64,000 nucleotides of DNA from Tepidiforma flava (GTDB taxonomy: Bacteria > Chloroflexota > Dehalococcoidia > Tepidiformales > Tepidiformaceae). The notes under the pieces were generated by a model, which searched no databases, was not told the DNA's origin, and saw only the letters and a program-made list of their open reading frames with translations. Positions 25,031 to 33,314 of the stretch are shown here, piece after piece (the stretch's first letter is position 1; each line of letters starts with the position of its first letter). The position numbers and the translations under genes are program-made. The stretch spans positions 939,435-1,003,434 of the forward strand of contig NZ_CP115149.1 of the NCBI RefSeq assembly GCF_027594505.1, read 5' to 3'.

Positions 25031-26033
25031 GCTGGCAGCGGCGGGCATCGCGCTCGTTGCGGTGATGATGTACGCGATGTTCGGGGGCGCCGATTTCGGC
25101 GGCGGCATCTGGTCGCTGCTGGCCTCGGGGCCGCGGAAGGAGGAGCAGCGGCTGGCGCTGGAGAAGGCGATCGGGCCGGTGTGGGAGACGAACCACGTGT
25201 GGCTGATCCTGCTGGTGGTGACGCTGTTCGTGGTCTTCCCGGCGGCGTATGCGGTGATTTTCGAGGCGCTCTACGTGCCGCTGTTCATCGCGCTGCTGGG
25301 CATCGTGGCGCGGGGGGCCGCCTTCGCCTTCCGGCACTACGGGGACCGTGAGAGCCGGCTGGCGCGGCAGTCGCTGCAGTGGTTTTCGTGGGCGAGCGTG
25401 CTGACGCCGTTCACGTTCGGGCTGGTCATCGGGGCCGTGACGACGGGGCACATCGAGGTGGAGGGGACGCGGGTGCTCTCCGGGGCGTTCGCTGGCTGGC
25501 TGCGGCCGTTCGCGCTGGTGTGCGGGCTGATCGGGCTGCTGGTCTGCGCGTTCCTCGCGGCGGCGTACATGGTGGCGCGGACGGAGGGCGAGCTGCGGGA
25601 GGACTTCCGGAAGCGGGCGATCGCGGCGTCGCTGGCGCTAGGCGCGGCCACGACGGCGGCGATCCCGGTGGCGGCGTGGGACGCGGATGCGTTCGCTTCG
25701 CACCTGAACGATGCGCGGGTGGTGGGCGCGATGGGGGTGACGGCGCTGCTGGGGCTCGCCGGGCTGTGGGCGCTCTGGACGCGGCGCTACCGGCTGGCGC
25801 CGCCGCTGGCCGCGGCGACGGTGGCGGGGGTGGTGGGCGCATGGGGGCTCGCGCAGGAGCCGTACCTGCTGGCGAACGCGCTGACCTACGAGGCGGCTGC
25901 GGCGGAGCGGATCACCGTCGTGTCGTTCCTCGTGGCGCTGCCGATCGGGGCGCTCATCCTCGTGCCGTCGCTCTGGCTGCTCTACTGGACGTTCTCGCGG
26001 GATACGCTGCGGGGCGAGGAGATCGCGCACTGA
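25020..26033 (+). CDS. cydB: Cytochrome bd ubiquinol oxidase subunit II
   Basis: The 337-aa membrane protein (eight to nine helices) has the CydB signatures GGADFGGGIWSLLA, GPVWETNHVWLI and FEALYVPLFIALLGIVARGAAFAFRHY. It supports haem insertion and proton pathway of the bd oxidase with CydA. GTG start at 25020 overlaps the cydA stop. No cydX or cydCD gene is adjacent; a hydrolase gene converges 7 bases downstream. Confidence 0.96.
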   Translation: MSPELAAAGIALVAVMMYAMFGGADFGGGIWSLLASGPRKEEQRLALEKAIGPVWETNHVWLILLVVTLFVVFPAAYAVIFEALYVPLFIALLGIVARGAAFAFRHYGDRESRLARQSLQWFSWASVLTPFTFGLVIGAVTTGHIEVEGTRVLSGAFAGWLRPFALVCGLIGLLVCAFLAAAYMVARTEGELREDFRKRAIAASLALGAATTAAIPVAAWDADAFASHLNDARVVGAMGVTALLGLAGLWALWTRRYRLAPPLAAATVAGVVGAWGLAQEPYLLANALTYEAAAAERITVVSFLVALPIGALILVPSLWLLYWTFSRDTLRGEEIAH

Positions 26034-26040
26034 GGCGCGG

Positions 26041-27168
26041 TCATTCGAGCGCGGCGAGAAAGGCGCGGACGGCGTCGGCGTAGCCCTCCGGGTCGACGTT
26101 CCATGCGCGGACGTGGCCGGCGCCGGGCACCCGGACGTAGCGGACGATATCGGGCCGGGCGGCGGCGAGGCTGTCGCTGAGTTCGACGGGCACGGTCGGG
26201 TCGGCGTCGCCGTGGAAGAGGAGGACGGGGCGCTGGAGGTCGATGGCGGTGCGGCGGTAATCGAAGTCGTCCCAGTCGAAGCCGTAGCGGCGGGCGGCGA
26301 TGCGGTTCGAGACGGCGAGGTAGCGGAGGGGGATGCGGCGCTGGCGGGCGCCGTGGGCGACGGTGGTGCGGAGGTCGAGCATGGGGGCTTCGAGGATGAA
26401 GCCGGCGGCCTTCGGGGCGAGGTCGGAGCGCTCCATGAAGCTGAGGCAGATGGCGCCGCCCATGGAGTAGCCGACGAGGAAGAGGCGGCGCGCGCCGAGG
26501 CCGAGGGCGAAGCGGGCAGCGGCATCGAGCTCCTCCCATTCGTCGCGGCCGTAGGCGTAGCGACCGCCGGGAGCGGGCGGGCAGCCCTCGTCGTTGCGGT
26601 AGGTGATGGCGAGCGCCGGGAACCCGGCCTCGGTCAGCAGGGGGAGGAGGCGGAGGGTTTCGCGGCGGTTCGCACCCTTGCCGTGGACCATGACGGCCCA
26701 GGTGTCGCGGCGGCCGGGCACGTGCCAGGCGGGGAATTCGCCGAGCGGCGCGTGGACGGTGACCTCGTCGAAGGCGATGCCGTGGGCGGTGAGCGGGTCG
26801 CCGGGGAAGGCGAAGGCATCGAGCCGGGCGAAATCGCCGGGGCGGAGGCTGCCCTCGAGAGGCTGGAGTTCGCGGATGGCGGCGACGCCATTGGACTGGA
26901 GGACGGGGCCGAGGGCGGCCCGGCCGCGGGCGGCTTCGAGGAGGTAGCGCCCGGGCGCGAGGTGCGCATCGGCGGGAGCGCCGGGGGCGGGGCGGAGGGT
27001 GGCGCGGCCGGGGGCGAGGGCGGTGACGGTGACGGTGAACGGCCCGGGCAGGCGGTCGTTCGCGGGGTCGAAGGCCTGGCGGTGGAGGAGGCGGGCGAGG
27101 CCGAGGCCGGGGGCGAGGGCGAGACCGGCCGCGGCGGCCGCGCCGGCGGCGAGGGTGCGGCTGCGCAT
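26041..27168 (-). CDS. Alpha/beta hydrolase with N-terminal membrane anchor
   Basis: The 375-aa product has an N-terminal hydrophobic segment (signal or anchor), a beta-rich region of about 130 residues, and an alpha/beta hydrolase domain with GYSMGG (nucleophile Ser), HGDADPTVP (Asp) and GAGHVRAW (His). It probably acts at or outside the membrane on esters or peptides. TACCAT (27175-27180, - strand) ends 6 bases before the ATG, so the message is probably leaderless. Confidence 0.88.
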   Translation of the reverse strand: MRSRTLAAGAAAAAGLALAPGLGLARLLHRQAFDPANDRLPGPFTVTVTALAPGRATLRPAPGAPADAHLAPGRYLLEAARGRAALGPVLQSNGVAAIRELQPLEGSLRPGDFARLDAFAFPGDPLTAHGIAFDEVTVHAPLGEFPAWHVPGRRDTWAVMVHGKGANRRETLRLLPLLTEAGFPALAITYRNDEGCPPAPGGRYAYGRDEWEELDAAARFALGLGARRLFLVGYSMGGAICLSFMERSDLAPKAAGFILEAPMLDLRTTVAHGARQRRIPLRYLAVSNRIAARRYGFDWDDFDYRRTAIDLQRPVLLFHGDADPTVPVELSDSLAAARPDIVRYVRVPGAGHVRAWNVDPEGYADAVRAFLAALE

Positions 27169-27174
27169 GGTTCG

Positions 27175-27180
27175 ATGGTA
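27175..27180 (-). promoter_or_regulatory. -10 box, leaderless start
   Basis: TACCAT on the - strand lies exactly 6 bases before the ATG at 27168; no ribosome site is present. Confidence 0.45.
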
Positions 27181-27199
27181 GCGGACCGCCGGGGCGGGG

Positions 27200-28123
27200 T
27201 CAGAACACGGCAATGGGGTTGACGGGGGAGCCGGTGCCGCCGCGGATGTGGAGCGGGGCGATGGTGAGGAGGAACTCCCAGCGGCCTTCATCGCGGCAGG
27301 CCTGCGCGAGGGGGTCGAGGTTGGCGTTGTCGAGCAAGGGCATGCCGGCGAAGACGATGGCGAGCACGTGGACGGGCCCGCCCGCGGTCGCCGCATTGTC
27401 GAACAGCTCAGAGCCGCTCGGGCGGGCGTCCATCATGTCCCAGCCGAGGAGGGCGGCATCGTGCCGCTTCAGGACGGGGACGGTATCGGCGTGGAGCCCG
27501 GGCGTCGGCGGAACGCCGGGGGTGCTGCCGGGGTTTGCGGCGTAGAAGGCGGAGCGGCCGCTGTAGACGAGGACGGCGTCGCCGGGTTCGAGCGGGCTGC
27601 CCTGGGCCTCGGCGGCGGCTTCGAGCTCCCAGCCGCGGACGGGCGCATCGAGCGTGACGAAGTCGGCGCCGCGGAAGCGGGGGATGTCGATGAGAACGCC
27701 GCGGGTGACGATGCCGTCCTTCCAGGCGTCGACGGCGCCGGCGCGGGCGCCAAGGGAGGTGACCTCGCTGGCCGGGCGGCCGTTGTACATCTGCCCCTGC
27801 CAGAAGATGTGGCAGAGGGCGTCGACGTGCGTGGTGGCGTAGCCGTGGAAGAGGAGCCCGACGTAATCGACGGAGGCGGTGGGGCCGACGCGGACCCAGT
27901 GCTGGGCGGGGTTCCAGTTGCCGGGGCCGCCGACGGTATTGAGGGGGTGGGCGATGGAGACGGTGCGGCCGCTGCGGACGAGGGCGGCGGCGCGGCGGCG
28001 CTTCTCGGGGGTGATGAGGTTGATGGTGCCGGCGGAATCGTCGGCGCCCCAGCGGCCCCAGTTGGAGCAGCGGTCGAAGTAGCCGGCGACCTCTTCGGGC
28101 GGGGGCAGGGGATGGTCGGGCAT
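27200..28123 (-). CDS. Cyclase family protein (kynurenine formamidase-like)
   Basis: The 307-aa protein belongs to the cyclase family (PF04199): NWGRWGADDSAGTINLITPE, HGYATTHVDALCHIFWQGQMYNG (the family HxGTHxDxxxH metal motif in the form TTHVDALCH), GVLIDIPR and PGDAVLVYSGR. Members are metal-dependent hydrolases such as arylformamidase or isatin hydrolase. GGAGGTG is 7 bases upstream of ATG 28123. It is divergent from the FAD oxidoreductase gene; shared control is possible. Confidence 0.9.
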   Translation of the reverse strand: MPDHPLPPPEEVAGYFDRCSNWGRWGADDSAGTINLITPEKRRRAAALVRSGRTVSIAHPLNTVGGPGNWNPAQHWVRVGPTASVDYVGLLFHGYATTHVDALCHIFWQGQMYNGRPASEVTSLGARAGAVDAWKDGIVTRGVLIDIPRFRGADFVTLDAPVRGWELEAAAEAQGSPLEPGDAVLVYSGRSAFYAANPGSTPGVPPTPGLHADTVPVLKRHDAALLGWDMMDARPSGSELFDNAATAGGPVHVLAIVFAGMPLLDNANLDPLAQACRDEGRWEFLLTIAPLHIRGGTGSPVNPIAVF

Positions 28124-28198
28124 GGGAACACCTCCGGGCGCGGCTGTCGGCGGGCAGTGTAGCGTGGGCCGGGGCGCGACAGGCGGGCGCGGGCGGGG

Positions 28199-28204
28199 CA
28201 GAAT
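28199..28204 (+). promoter_or_regulatory. -10 box, probable leaderless start
   Basis: CAGAAT at 28199-28204, 7 bases before ATG 28212. Confidence 0.35.
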
Positions 28205-28211
28205 GCGGGCC

Positions 28212-29486
28212 ATGGCCGGGACGTTCATCGTGGAGCCGGAGCGCCGGGTGCCCGTCATCGCGGAGACGGACGTGCTGGTGGTGGGGGGCGGAGCGGCGGG
28301 CATCGCGGCGGCGGTCGCAGCGGCGCGGCAGGGTGCGCGGGCGATGCTGGTGGAGCGGTACGGCTCGCTCGGCGGGCTGGCGACGAACGGGCTGATCATC
28401 CTACTGCTGACGCTGGACGACGGCCGCGGGCGGCAGGTGGTGGCGGGGCTCTGCCAGGAGCTGGTGGACCGGCTGGCGGCGCGCGGGGCCTGCCTGTTCC
28501 CGCCGCGGGAGGAGTGGGGTTCGCCGGACCCGGCGCTGGTGGAGAAGTACCGGCGGCTCGGGCTCGTATGGGGGAGCGGGCCGCACGCGGTGCGCTACTC
28601 GGTCGCGTACGACCCGGAGGAGTTCAAGGTGGAGGCGGACCGGCTGGTGCTGGAGGCCGGAGTCGACCTGCGCTTCCACCGCTGGGCGGTCGGCGTGCGG
28701 AAGGACGGCGGCCGGGTGACGCACGTCATCTTCGAGTCGAAAGCGGGCCGGGAGGCGGTCGCGTGCGGCGCGGTGATCGATGCGACGGGTGATGCGGACA
28801 TCGCGGTGCTGGCCGGCGAGCCGGTGGAGCAGGAGCTCGTGCACCCGTGGCTCTGGTTCCGGACGGCGAACGTGGACGAGGCGGCGGCGGAGGCCTCGCC
28901 CCAGCGGTCCGGGTACTACCGGACGGTGCACCCCCGCGGCTACCTCCACCCGTGGGGCGCGGCGGAGCGGATCGGGCGGGCGATCGACCCGGTGAACCCG
29001 GACGACCTGACGTACGCGGAGGTGGAGTGCCGGCGGCTGGCGCGGGCCGAGCTCGACCGGCTGCGCGGGAAGGCGGCCGGGTTCGAACGGGCGTGGCTGG
29101 CCGGGTTCGCGGCGACGCTGGGCATCACCGAATCGCGCCGGCTGGTCGGGCTGCACCAGCTCGTGCGCGAGGAGATGGACCGGCATGCGGACGACGTCGT
29201 GGCGGTGACGGGGCACTGGACGAAGTACGGCGCGGTGTACGAAATCCCGTGGCGGTCGCTGGTCGCGCAGGGGACGGCGAACCTCGCGGCGGCCGGCCGG
29301 TGCATTTCGGTCGACCACCGGGTGCACCATGCGACGAAGGAGATCCCGGCGTGCTTCGCGACGGGCGAGGCGGCGGGGACGGGGGCGGCGCTCGCGCTGG
29401 AGCGCGGCTGCGGGCTGGCGGAGGTGGACGTGCGGGCGCTGCAGGCGCGCTTGCGGGCGGCGGGGGCGTGGCTGCCGGGGCCGTAG
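28212..29486 (+). CDS. FAD-dependent oxidoreductase (FAD_oxidored family)
   Basis: The 424-aa protein has the dinucleotide-binding motif VVGGGAAGIAAAVAAARQG near residue 20, GLATNGLI, VIDATGDADIAVLAGE, and the C-terminal FAD stretch AAGRCISVDHRVHHATKEIPAC, ATGEAAGTGAALA. It belongs to the FAD-dependent oxidoreductase group PF12831, whose substrates are mostly unknown. A thiol His/Cys cluster near the C-terminus is typical. ATG 28212 lacks a ribosome site but follows a -10-like box. Confidence 0.88.
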   Translation: MAGTFIVEPERRVPVIAETDVLVVGGGAAGIAAAVAAARQGARAMLVERYGSLGGLATNGLIILLLTLDDGRGRQVVAGLCQELVDRLAARGACLFPPREEWGSPDPALVEKYRRLGLVWGSGPHAVRYSVAYDPEEFKVEADRLVLEAGVDLRFHRWAVGVRKDGGRVTHVIFESKAGREAVACGAVIDATGDADIAVLAGEPVEQELVHPWLWFRTANVDEAAAEASPQRSGYYRTVHPRGYLHPWGAAERIGRAIDPVNPDDLTYAEVECRRLARAELDRLRGKAAGFERAWLAGFAATLGITESRRLVGLHQLVREEMDRHADDVVAVTGHWTKYGAVYEIPWRSLVAQGTANLAAAGRCISVDHRVHHATKEIPACFATGEAAGTGAALALERGCGLAEVDVRALQARLRAAGAWLPGP

Positions 29487-29500
29487 CGGGGCGGGTGGCG

Positions 29501-29506
29501 TAGGAT
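29501..29506 (+). promoter_or_regulatory. -10 box of quinone oxidoreductase gene
   Basis: TAGGAT at 29501-29506, 32 bases before ATG 29539. Confidence 0.45.
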
Positions 29507-29538
29507 CGGCGGCGAAGTTCCGCGCGGGGGCGTTCGCC

Positions 29539-30525
29539 ATGAAAGCAGTCGTCATCACCCGGCCCGGGGGGCCGGAGGTGCTCGAATACCGCGAGGTGCC
29601 GGACCCGGCCGCCGGGCCGGAGGACCTGCTCATCCGCGTGCGGGCGACGGCGCTCAACCGGGCCGACCTGCTGCAGCGGATGGGCGGCTACCCGCAGCCC
29701 GGCCCGAAGCCGGCGTTCGAAATCCCGGGGCTGGAGTACGCGGGCGAGGTCGTGGCGGCCGGCGAACGGGTGGAAGGGTTCGCCGTCGGCGACCGGGTGA
29801 TGGGGCTGCTGGCCGGGGGCGGCTACGCCGAGCTGGTGGCCACGCACCACCGGCTTGCGGTGAAGGTGCCGGACGCGCTCTCCTGGGAGGAGGCCGGCGC
29901 GACGCCGGAGGTGTACATCACGGCGCACGACGCGCTCCTCCAGTGCGGGCTCGCGGCGGGCGAGCGGGTGCTCATCCACGCGGCCGGGAGCGGCGTGGGG
30001 GTCGCGGCGGTGCAGATCGCGAAGGTGATGGGCGCGTCGTTCGTGGCAGGGACGGCGGGGAGCGCGGAGAAGCTGGCGCGGGCGGCCGAGCTCGGGCTCG
30101 ACCTCGGCATCAACTACCGGGAGCAGGATTTCGCCGAGGCGGTGCTGCAGGCGACGGACGGAAAGGGCGTGGACGTCATCCTCGACGTCATCGGCGCGGA
30201 CTACTGGGAGCGGAACCTCCGGGCGCTGGCGGTGAAGGGGCGGATGGTGATCGTGGGGCTGATGGGCGGCACGGCGGCGCAGGCGAACCTCGGCGTGCTC
30301 CTGCAGAAGCGGCTGCAGGTCCGGGGGACGACACTGCGGGCGCGGCCGCTGGAGGAGAAGGCGCTGGCGACGCGGGCGTTCGAGAAGAGCGTGCTGCCGC
30401 ACATCGCGAGCGGGCGGGTGAAGGTGGTGATCGACCGGGTGTATGCGCTGCGGGACGCGGCCGAGGCGCACGCCTACATGGCGACGAACGCGAATTTCGG
30501 GAAGATCGTGCTGGTTTCGGGGTGA
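29539..30525 (+). CDS. NAD(P)H quinone oxidoreductase, zeta-crystallin/PIG3 type
   Basis: The 328-aa medium-chain reductase lacks the zinc ligands of alcohol dehydrogenases and has ALNRADLLQRMGGYP (the PIG3-group signature), GLEYAGEVVAAG, and the NADPH-binding AAGSGVGVAAVQIAK. It reduces quinones with NADPH in the cytoplasm. Start ATG 29539 fits the conserved MKAVVIT opening. Confidence 0.93.
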   Translation: MKAVVITRPGGPEVLEYREVPDPAAGPEDLLIRVRATALNRADLLQRMGGYPQPGPKPAFEIPGLEYAGEVVAAGERVEGFAVGDRVMGLLAGGGYAELVATHHRLAVKVPDALSWEEAGATPEVYITAHDALLQCGLAAGERVLIHAAGSGVGVAAVQIAKVMGASFVAGTAGSAEKLARAAELGLDLGINYREQDFAEAVLQATDGKGVDVILDVIGADYWERNLRALAVKGRMVIVGLMGGTAAQANLGVLLQKRLQVRGTTLRARPLEEKALATRAFEKSVLPHIASGRVKVVIDRVYALRDAAEAHAYMATNANFGKIVLVSG

Positions 30526-30531
30526 AAGCGG

Positions 30532-30561
30532 TTGACGCGTTCGCGCGGGAGCGGCTACGGT
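30532..30561 (+). promoter_or_regulatory. Promoter of small beta protein gene
   Basis: TTGACG (30532-30537) and TACGGT (30556-30561) with an 18-base spacer, followed by a leader of about 65 bases. Confidence 0.6.
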
Positions 30562-30633
30562 GCAGCGTGACCGCAGCGGGTTTCGTTTTCGAATGCCGCT
30601 CGGATTCTAACGCTCGGACGAGGAGACCTGACG

Positions 30634-30933
30634 ATGGCCGTTGACGGCACCTGGAACATCACCCTTTCGACGCCGATGGGCGACCGGCCGGCGCAGCTGA
30701 CGCTGAAGACGGACGGGAACGCGCTGAGCGGGACGTTCGGCAGCGAGCGGGGCTCGCAGGAGTTCACCGGGGGCACGGTGGACGGGAACAACGTGAGCTG
30801 GAAGACGAGCTTCAACGGCGCGATGGGCCCGATGGAGCTGACGTTCACCGGGGCGGTCGATGGGGACACCATCGGCGGGACGGTGCAGTTCGGGGCGTTC
30901 GGCTCGGGGAGCTGGAAGGGCACCCGGGCGTAA
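30634..30933 (+). CDS. Small all-beta protein, 99 aa
   Basis: The product is built of repeated beta strands: GTWNITLSTPMGDRPAQLTL, NALSGTFGSERGSQEF, GTVDGNNVSWKTSFNGAMGP, MELTFTGAVDGDTIGGTV and GSWKGTRA. This pattern fits a small beta-barrel known as a hypothetical family in many bacteria. It has no signal, Cys or His. AGGAGA lies 8 bases upstream of ATG. It is a single-gene unit with its own promoter and a very strong terminator, suggesting high expression. Confidence 0.85.
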   Translation: MAVDGTWNITLSTPMGDRPAQLTLKTDGNALSGTFGSERGSQEFTGGTVDGNNVSWKTSFNGAMGPMELTFTGAVDGDTIGGTVQFGAFGSGSWKGTRA

Positions 30934-30951
30934 TCGCCGGGCGCAGCGAAG

Positions 30952-30981
30952 CGGGGGCGGCGTACGCCGCCCCCGTTTTTT
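30952..30981 (+). terminator. Strong intrinsic terminator
   Basis: A perfect 24-base palindrome (30952-30975, arms CGGGGGCGGCG and CGCCGCCCCCG around TA) followed by six T. The best terminator in the window. Confidence 0.95.
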
Positions 30982-31025
30982 GGCCTTTGCGCCGTTTTTC
31001 ACGAAGGTAAAGTTTTCGCACAAGT

Positions 31026-31076
31026 TCGTCGAATTCTTGTCGACGCAACTTGACGCGGGGGTGACGCGGGTAGAAT
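31026..31076 (+). promoter_or_regulatory. Promoter with upstream inverted repeats
   Basis: TAGAAT (31071-31076) with TTGACG (31050-31055, 15-base spacing). Directly upstream CAAGTT and AACTTG form a spaced inverted repeat around a GTCGAATTC stretch. The sequence from 30996 is AT-rich for this genome. It controls the carboxylesterase gene and may bind a regulator. Confidence 0.5.
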
Positions 31077-31107
31077 GCCGGCCAACGCCGGGCAGGGAGC
31101 AACGGGG

Positions 31108-32613
31108 ATGCCGATCGTCGAGACCAGTTTCGGGCGGCTGGAGGGGGTTTCGCGCGCGGGCCATGCGGCCTTCCTCGGGGTGCCGTATGCGGCGGCGCCG
31201 GCGGGGCCGCTGCGCTGGAAGGCGCCGCTGCCGCCGATGGCGTGGCCGGGGACGCGGCCGGCTTCGAAGCCGGGGCCGGCGGCGCGGCAGACGGGCCACC
31301 CGATCCCGGGGTTCGCGGCGAGCGGACCGCAGAGCGAGGACTGCCTCTACCTGAACATCTTCACCCCGGCGTGCGACAGCCGGCGGCGGCCGGTGCTGTT
31401 CTGGATTCACGGCGGCGGCTTCACCCACGGGAGCGGTTCGGAGGCGCTGTACGACGGGGGGCCGCTCGCGCGGCGGGGCGATGTGGTGGTGGTGACCATC
31501 AACTACCGGCTGGGCGCGTGGGGCTACCTGCACCCGTCGACGCGCCTCCCGGGCCGGGGACTGGCGAACAACTGCGGCCAGCTCGACGCCATCGCGGCGC
31601 TGCGCTGGGTGCACGACCATATCGCGGCCTTCGGGGGCGACCCGCGGAACGTGACGGTGTTCGGCGAATCGGCGGGCGCGGCAGCGGTCGGCACGCTGCT
31701 GGCGATGCCGGCCGCGCGGGGCCTCTTCCACAAGGCGATCCTGCAGAGCGGGACGGGGCGGGCGGCGCGCCCGGAGGAGGCGGGGCAGGTGGTGGACCGG
31801 GTGACGGAAGCAGCCGGGCTGCCCGCGGCGGAGGGGCTGCTGACGCTGGACGCTGACCGGCTGCTGGAGGCGCAGGCGAAGGTGGCGGCGGCGCGGGGCT
31901 TCGGCACGATGCTCTTCGCGCCGATGGTCGACGGGGAGACGCTGCCGCAGCAGCCGCTGGAGGCCGTGGCGGCCGGCGCGGCGGCCGGCATCCCGGTGAT
32001 GATCGGGACGAACCGGGATGAGGCGAAGCTGTTCTTCGCGATGCAGCAGCGGGAGCCGATGGACGATGCGGCCCTCGAGCGGGCGGCGGGCGCGCTCTTC
32101 CCCGGGGCTGCGCCGGACCGGCTGCGGGCGGCGATCGCGGCGGTGCGGGAGGCGCGGCGGGGGCGGGGCCTGCCGGCGGACAACCTGGACGTGCTGGATG
32201 CGCTCTGGTCGGAGGGCATCTTCCGGCAGAACGCGCTGCGGCTGGCGCTGGCGCAGCGGAAGCACGAGCCGCGCACGTACGTCTACTTCTTCACCTACGC
32301 CTCGCCCGCGCGGCGGGGTGCGCTGGGCGCCTGCCACGCGCTGGAGATGCCGTTCGTGTTCGGAACGCTGGACGCGCCGGGGCAGGACCGCTTCGCGGGG
32401 ACGGGGCCGGATGCGGAGCGGCTCTCGGCGAACATGATGGACGCGTGGATCGCGTTCGCGCGCGGCGGCGACCCGTCGCACGCGGGCATCGGGCGGTGGG
32501 AGCCGTACGACGCGGAGTCGCGCCCGACGATGGTGTTCGACCGGGAGAGCGGGCTGGAGCGGGACCCCTACGCGGAGGAGCGGCGGGCCGCGGAATCGCT
32601 GCTCGGGGGCTGA
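31108..32613 (+). CDS. Type-B carboxylesterase
   Basis: The 501-aa protein shows carboxylesterase/lipase B family features: FLGVPYAAAPAGPLRWKAP, SEDCLYLNIF, the oxyanion HGGGF, and nucleophile Ser188 in FGESAG; a C-terminal His (ACHALEMPFVF) completes the triad. It hydrolyses esters of broad range, usually in the cytoplasm since no signal is seen. ATG 31108 was chosen over 31075 because the latter lies inside the -10 box. Its 3' end overlaps the converging DJ-1-like gene by 46 bases. Confidence 0.92.
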   Translation: MPIVETSFGRLEGVSRAGHAAFLGVPYAAAPAGPLRWKAPLPPMAWPGTRPASKPGPAARQTGHPIPGFAASGPQSEDCLYLNIFTPACDSRRRPVLFWIHGGGFTHGSGSEALYDGGPLARRGDVVVVTINYRLGAWGYLHPSTRLPGRGLANNCGQLDAIAALRWVHDHIAAFGGDPRNVTVFGESAGAAAVGTLLAMPAARGLFHKAILQSGTGRAARPEEAGQVVDRVTEAAGLPAAEGLLTLDADRLLEAQAKVAAARGFGTMLFAPMVDGETLPQQPLEAVAAGAAAGIPVMIGTNRDEAKLFFAMQQREPMDDAALERAAGALFPGAAPDRLRAAIAAVREARRGRGLPADNLDVLDALWSEGIFRQNALRLALAQRKHEPRTYVYFFTYASPARRGALGACHALEMPFVFGTLDAPGQDRFAGTGPDAERLSANMMDAWIAFARGGDPSHAGIGRWEPYDAESRPTMVFDRESGLERDPYAEERRAAESLLGG

Positions 32614-33203
32614 GCGGGCGGTTCGTCCGGCTCAGGGTAGTACTCGGCGGCCTCGCGGACGCGGGCGGCGAGCTCCGCGCCCCAGAAGCGGCGGACGAGG
32701 TGGAGCGCCATGTCGATGCCGGCGGAGACGCCGGCGGCGGTGACGATGTCGCCTTCATCGAGGTAGCGGGCGCCTTCGACGACGGTGATGCGGGGGTTCT
32801 GGCGGAGGATGGGAATGCCGACGCGGTGGGTGATGGCGCGGCGCCCATCGAGGAGGCCGGCGGCTTCGAGGACGAGGGCGCCGGTGCAGACGGAGGCCGT
32901 GACCCCGGCGCTGGCGCGGAGCCGTTCGAGCGCGGCGAGGAACGCGGGGTTGCGGCGCTCGCGGCGGGTGCCGATGCCGCCGGGGACGATGACGATGTCG
33001 GCGGGCGGGGCTTCGGCGAAGGCGAAGTCCGGGAGGACGCGGAGCCCCTTGGCGCACGTGACGGGGCTGCCGGTTTCGCTGGCGGTGTAGCAGCGGACGG
33101 TGCCGGGCTGGAGCTCTTCGGCCATGGTGAAGATCTCCCAGGGGCCGGCGACGTCGAGCTCTTCGGCGCCGTCGAAGAGGAGGAAGGCGATGGTGCGGGG
33201 CAT
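32568..33203 (-). CDS. DJ-1/PfpI family protein
   Basis: The 211-aa protein starts MPRTIAFLLFDGAEELDVAGPWEIF and has the nucleophile-elbow Cys106 in ASVCTGALVLEAAGLLDGRRA, typical of the DJ-1/PfpI group close to isonitrile hydratase and the sensor half of GlxA/FtrA regulators. There is no AraC-type helix-turn-helix domain. The function could be glyoxalase, hydratase or small-molecule binding. The C-terminal tail overlaps the esterase gene. Confidence 0.88.
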   Translation of the reverse strand: MPRTIAFLLFDGAEELDVAGPWEIFTMAEELQPGTVRCYTASETGSPVTCAKGLRVLPDFAFAEAPPADIVIVPGGIGTRRERRNPAFLAALERLRASAGVTASVCTGALVLEAAGLLDGRRAITHRVGIPILRQNPRITVVEGARYLDEGDIVTAAGVSAGIDMALHLVRRFWGAELAARVREAAEYYPEPDEPPAQPPSSDSAARRSSA

Positions 33204-33263
33204 CAGGCGGGCCTCCGGCGCGGGTGGCGGGCTACGGTAGCAGGCCCGGCGGGAAAGCGAAAC

Positions 33264-33288
33264 GGCGGCTCCCCTGGGGGGAGCCGCC
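33264..33288 (-). terminator. glnA terminator
   Basis: GGCGGCTCCCC and GGGGAGCCGCC form an 11-bp stem with a 3-base loop; on the - strand it is followed by GTTTCG. It ends the glnA transcript. Confidence 0.75.
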
Positions 33289-33314
33289 GCCGGTAGCGAA
33301 CGGAGCGCCGGGGC

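Noticed and set aside
31075..31107. Upstream ATG as start of the carboxylesterase
   Set aside because: That ATG overlaps the TAGAAT -10 box and has no ribosome site; ATG 31108 fits the family start.
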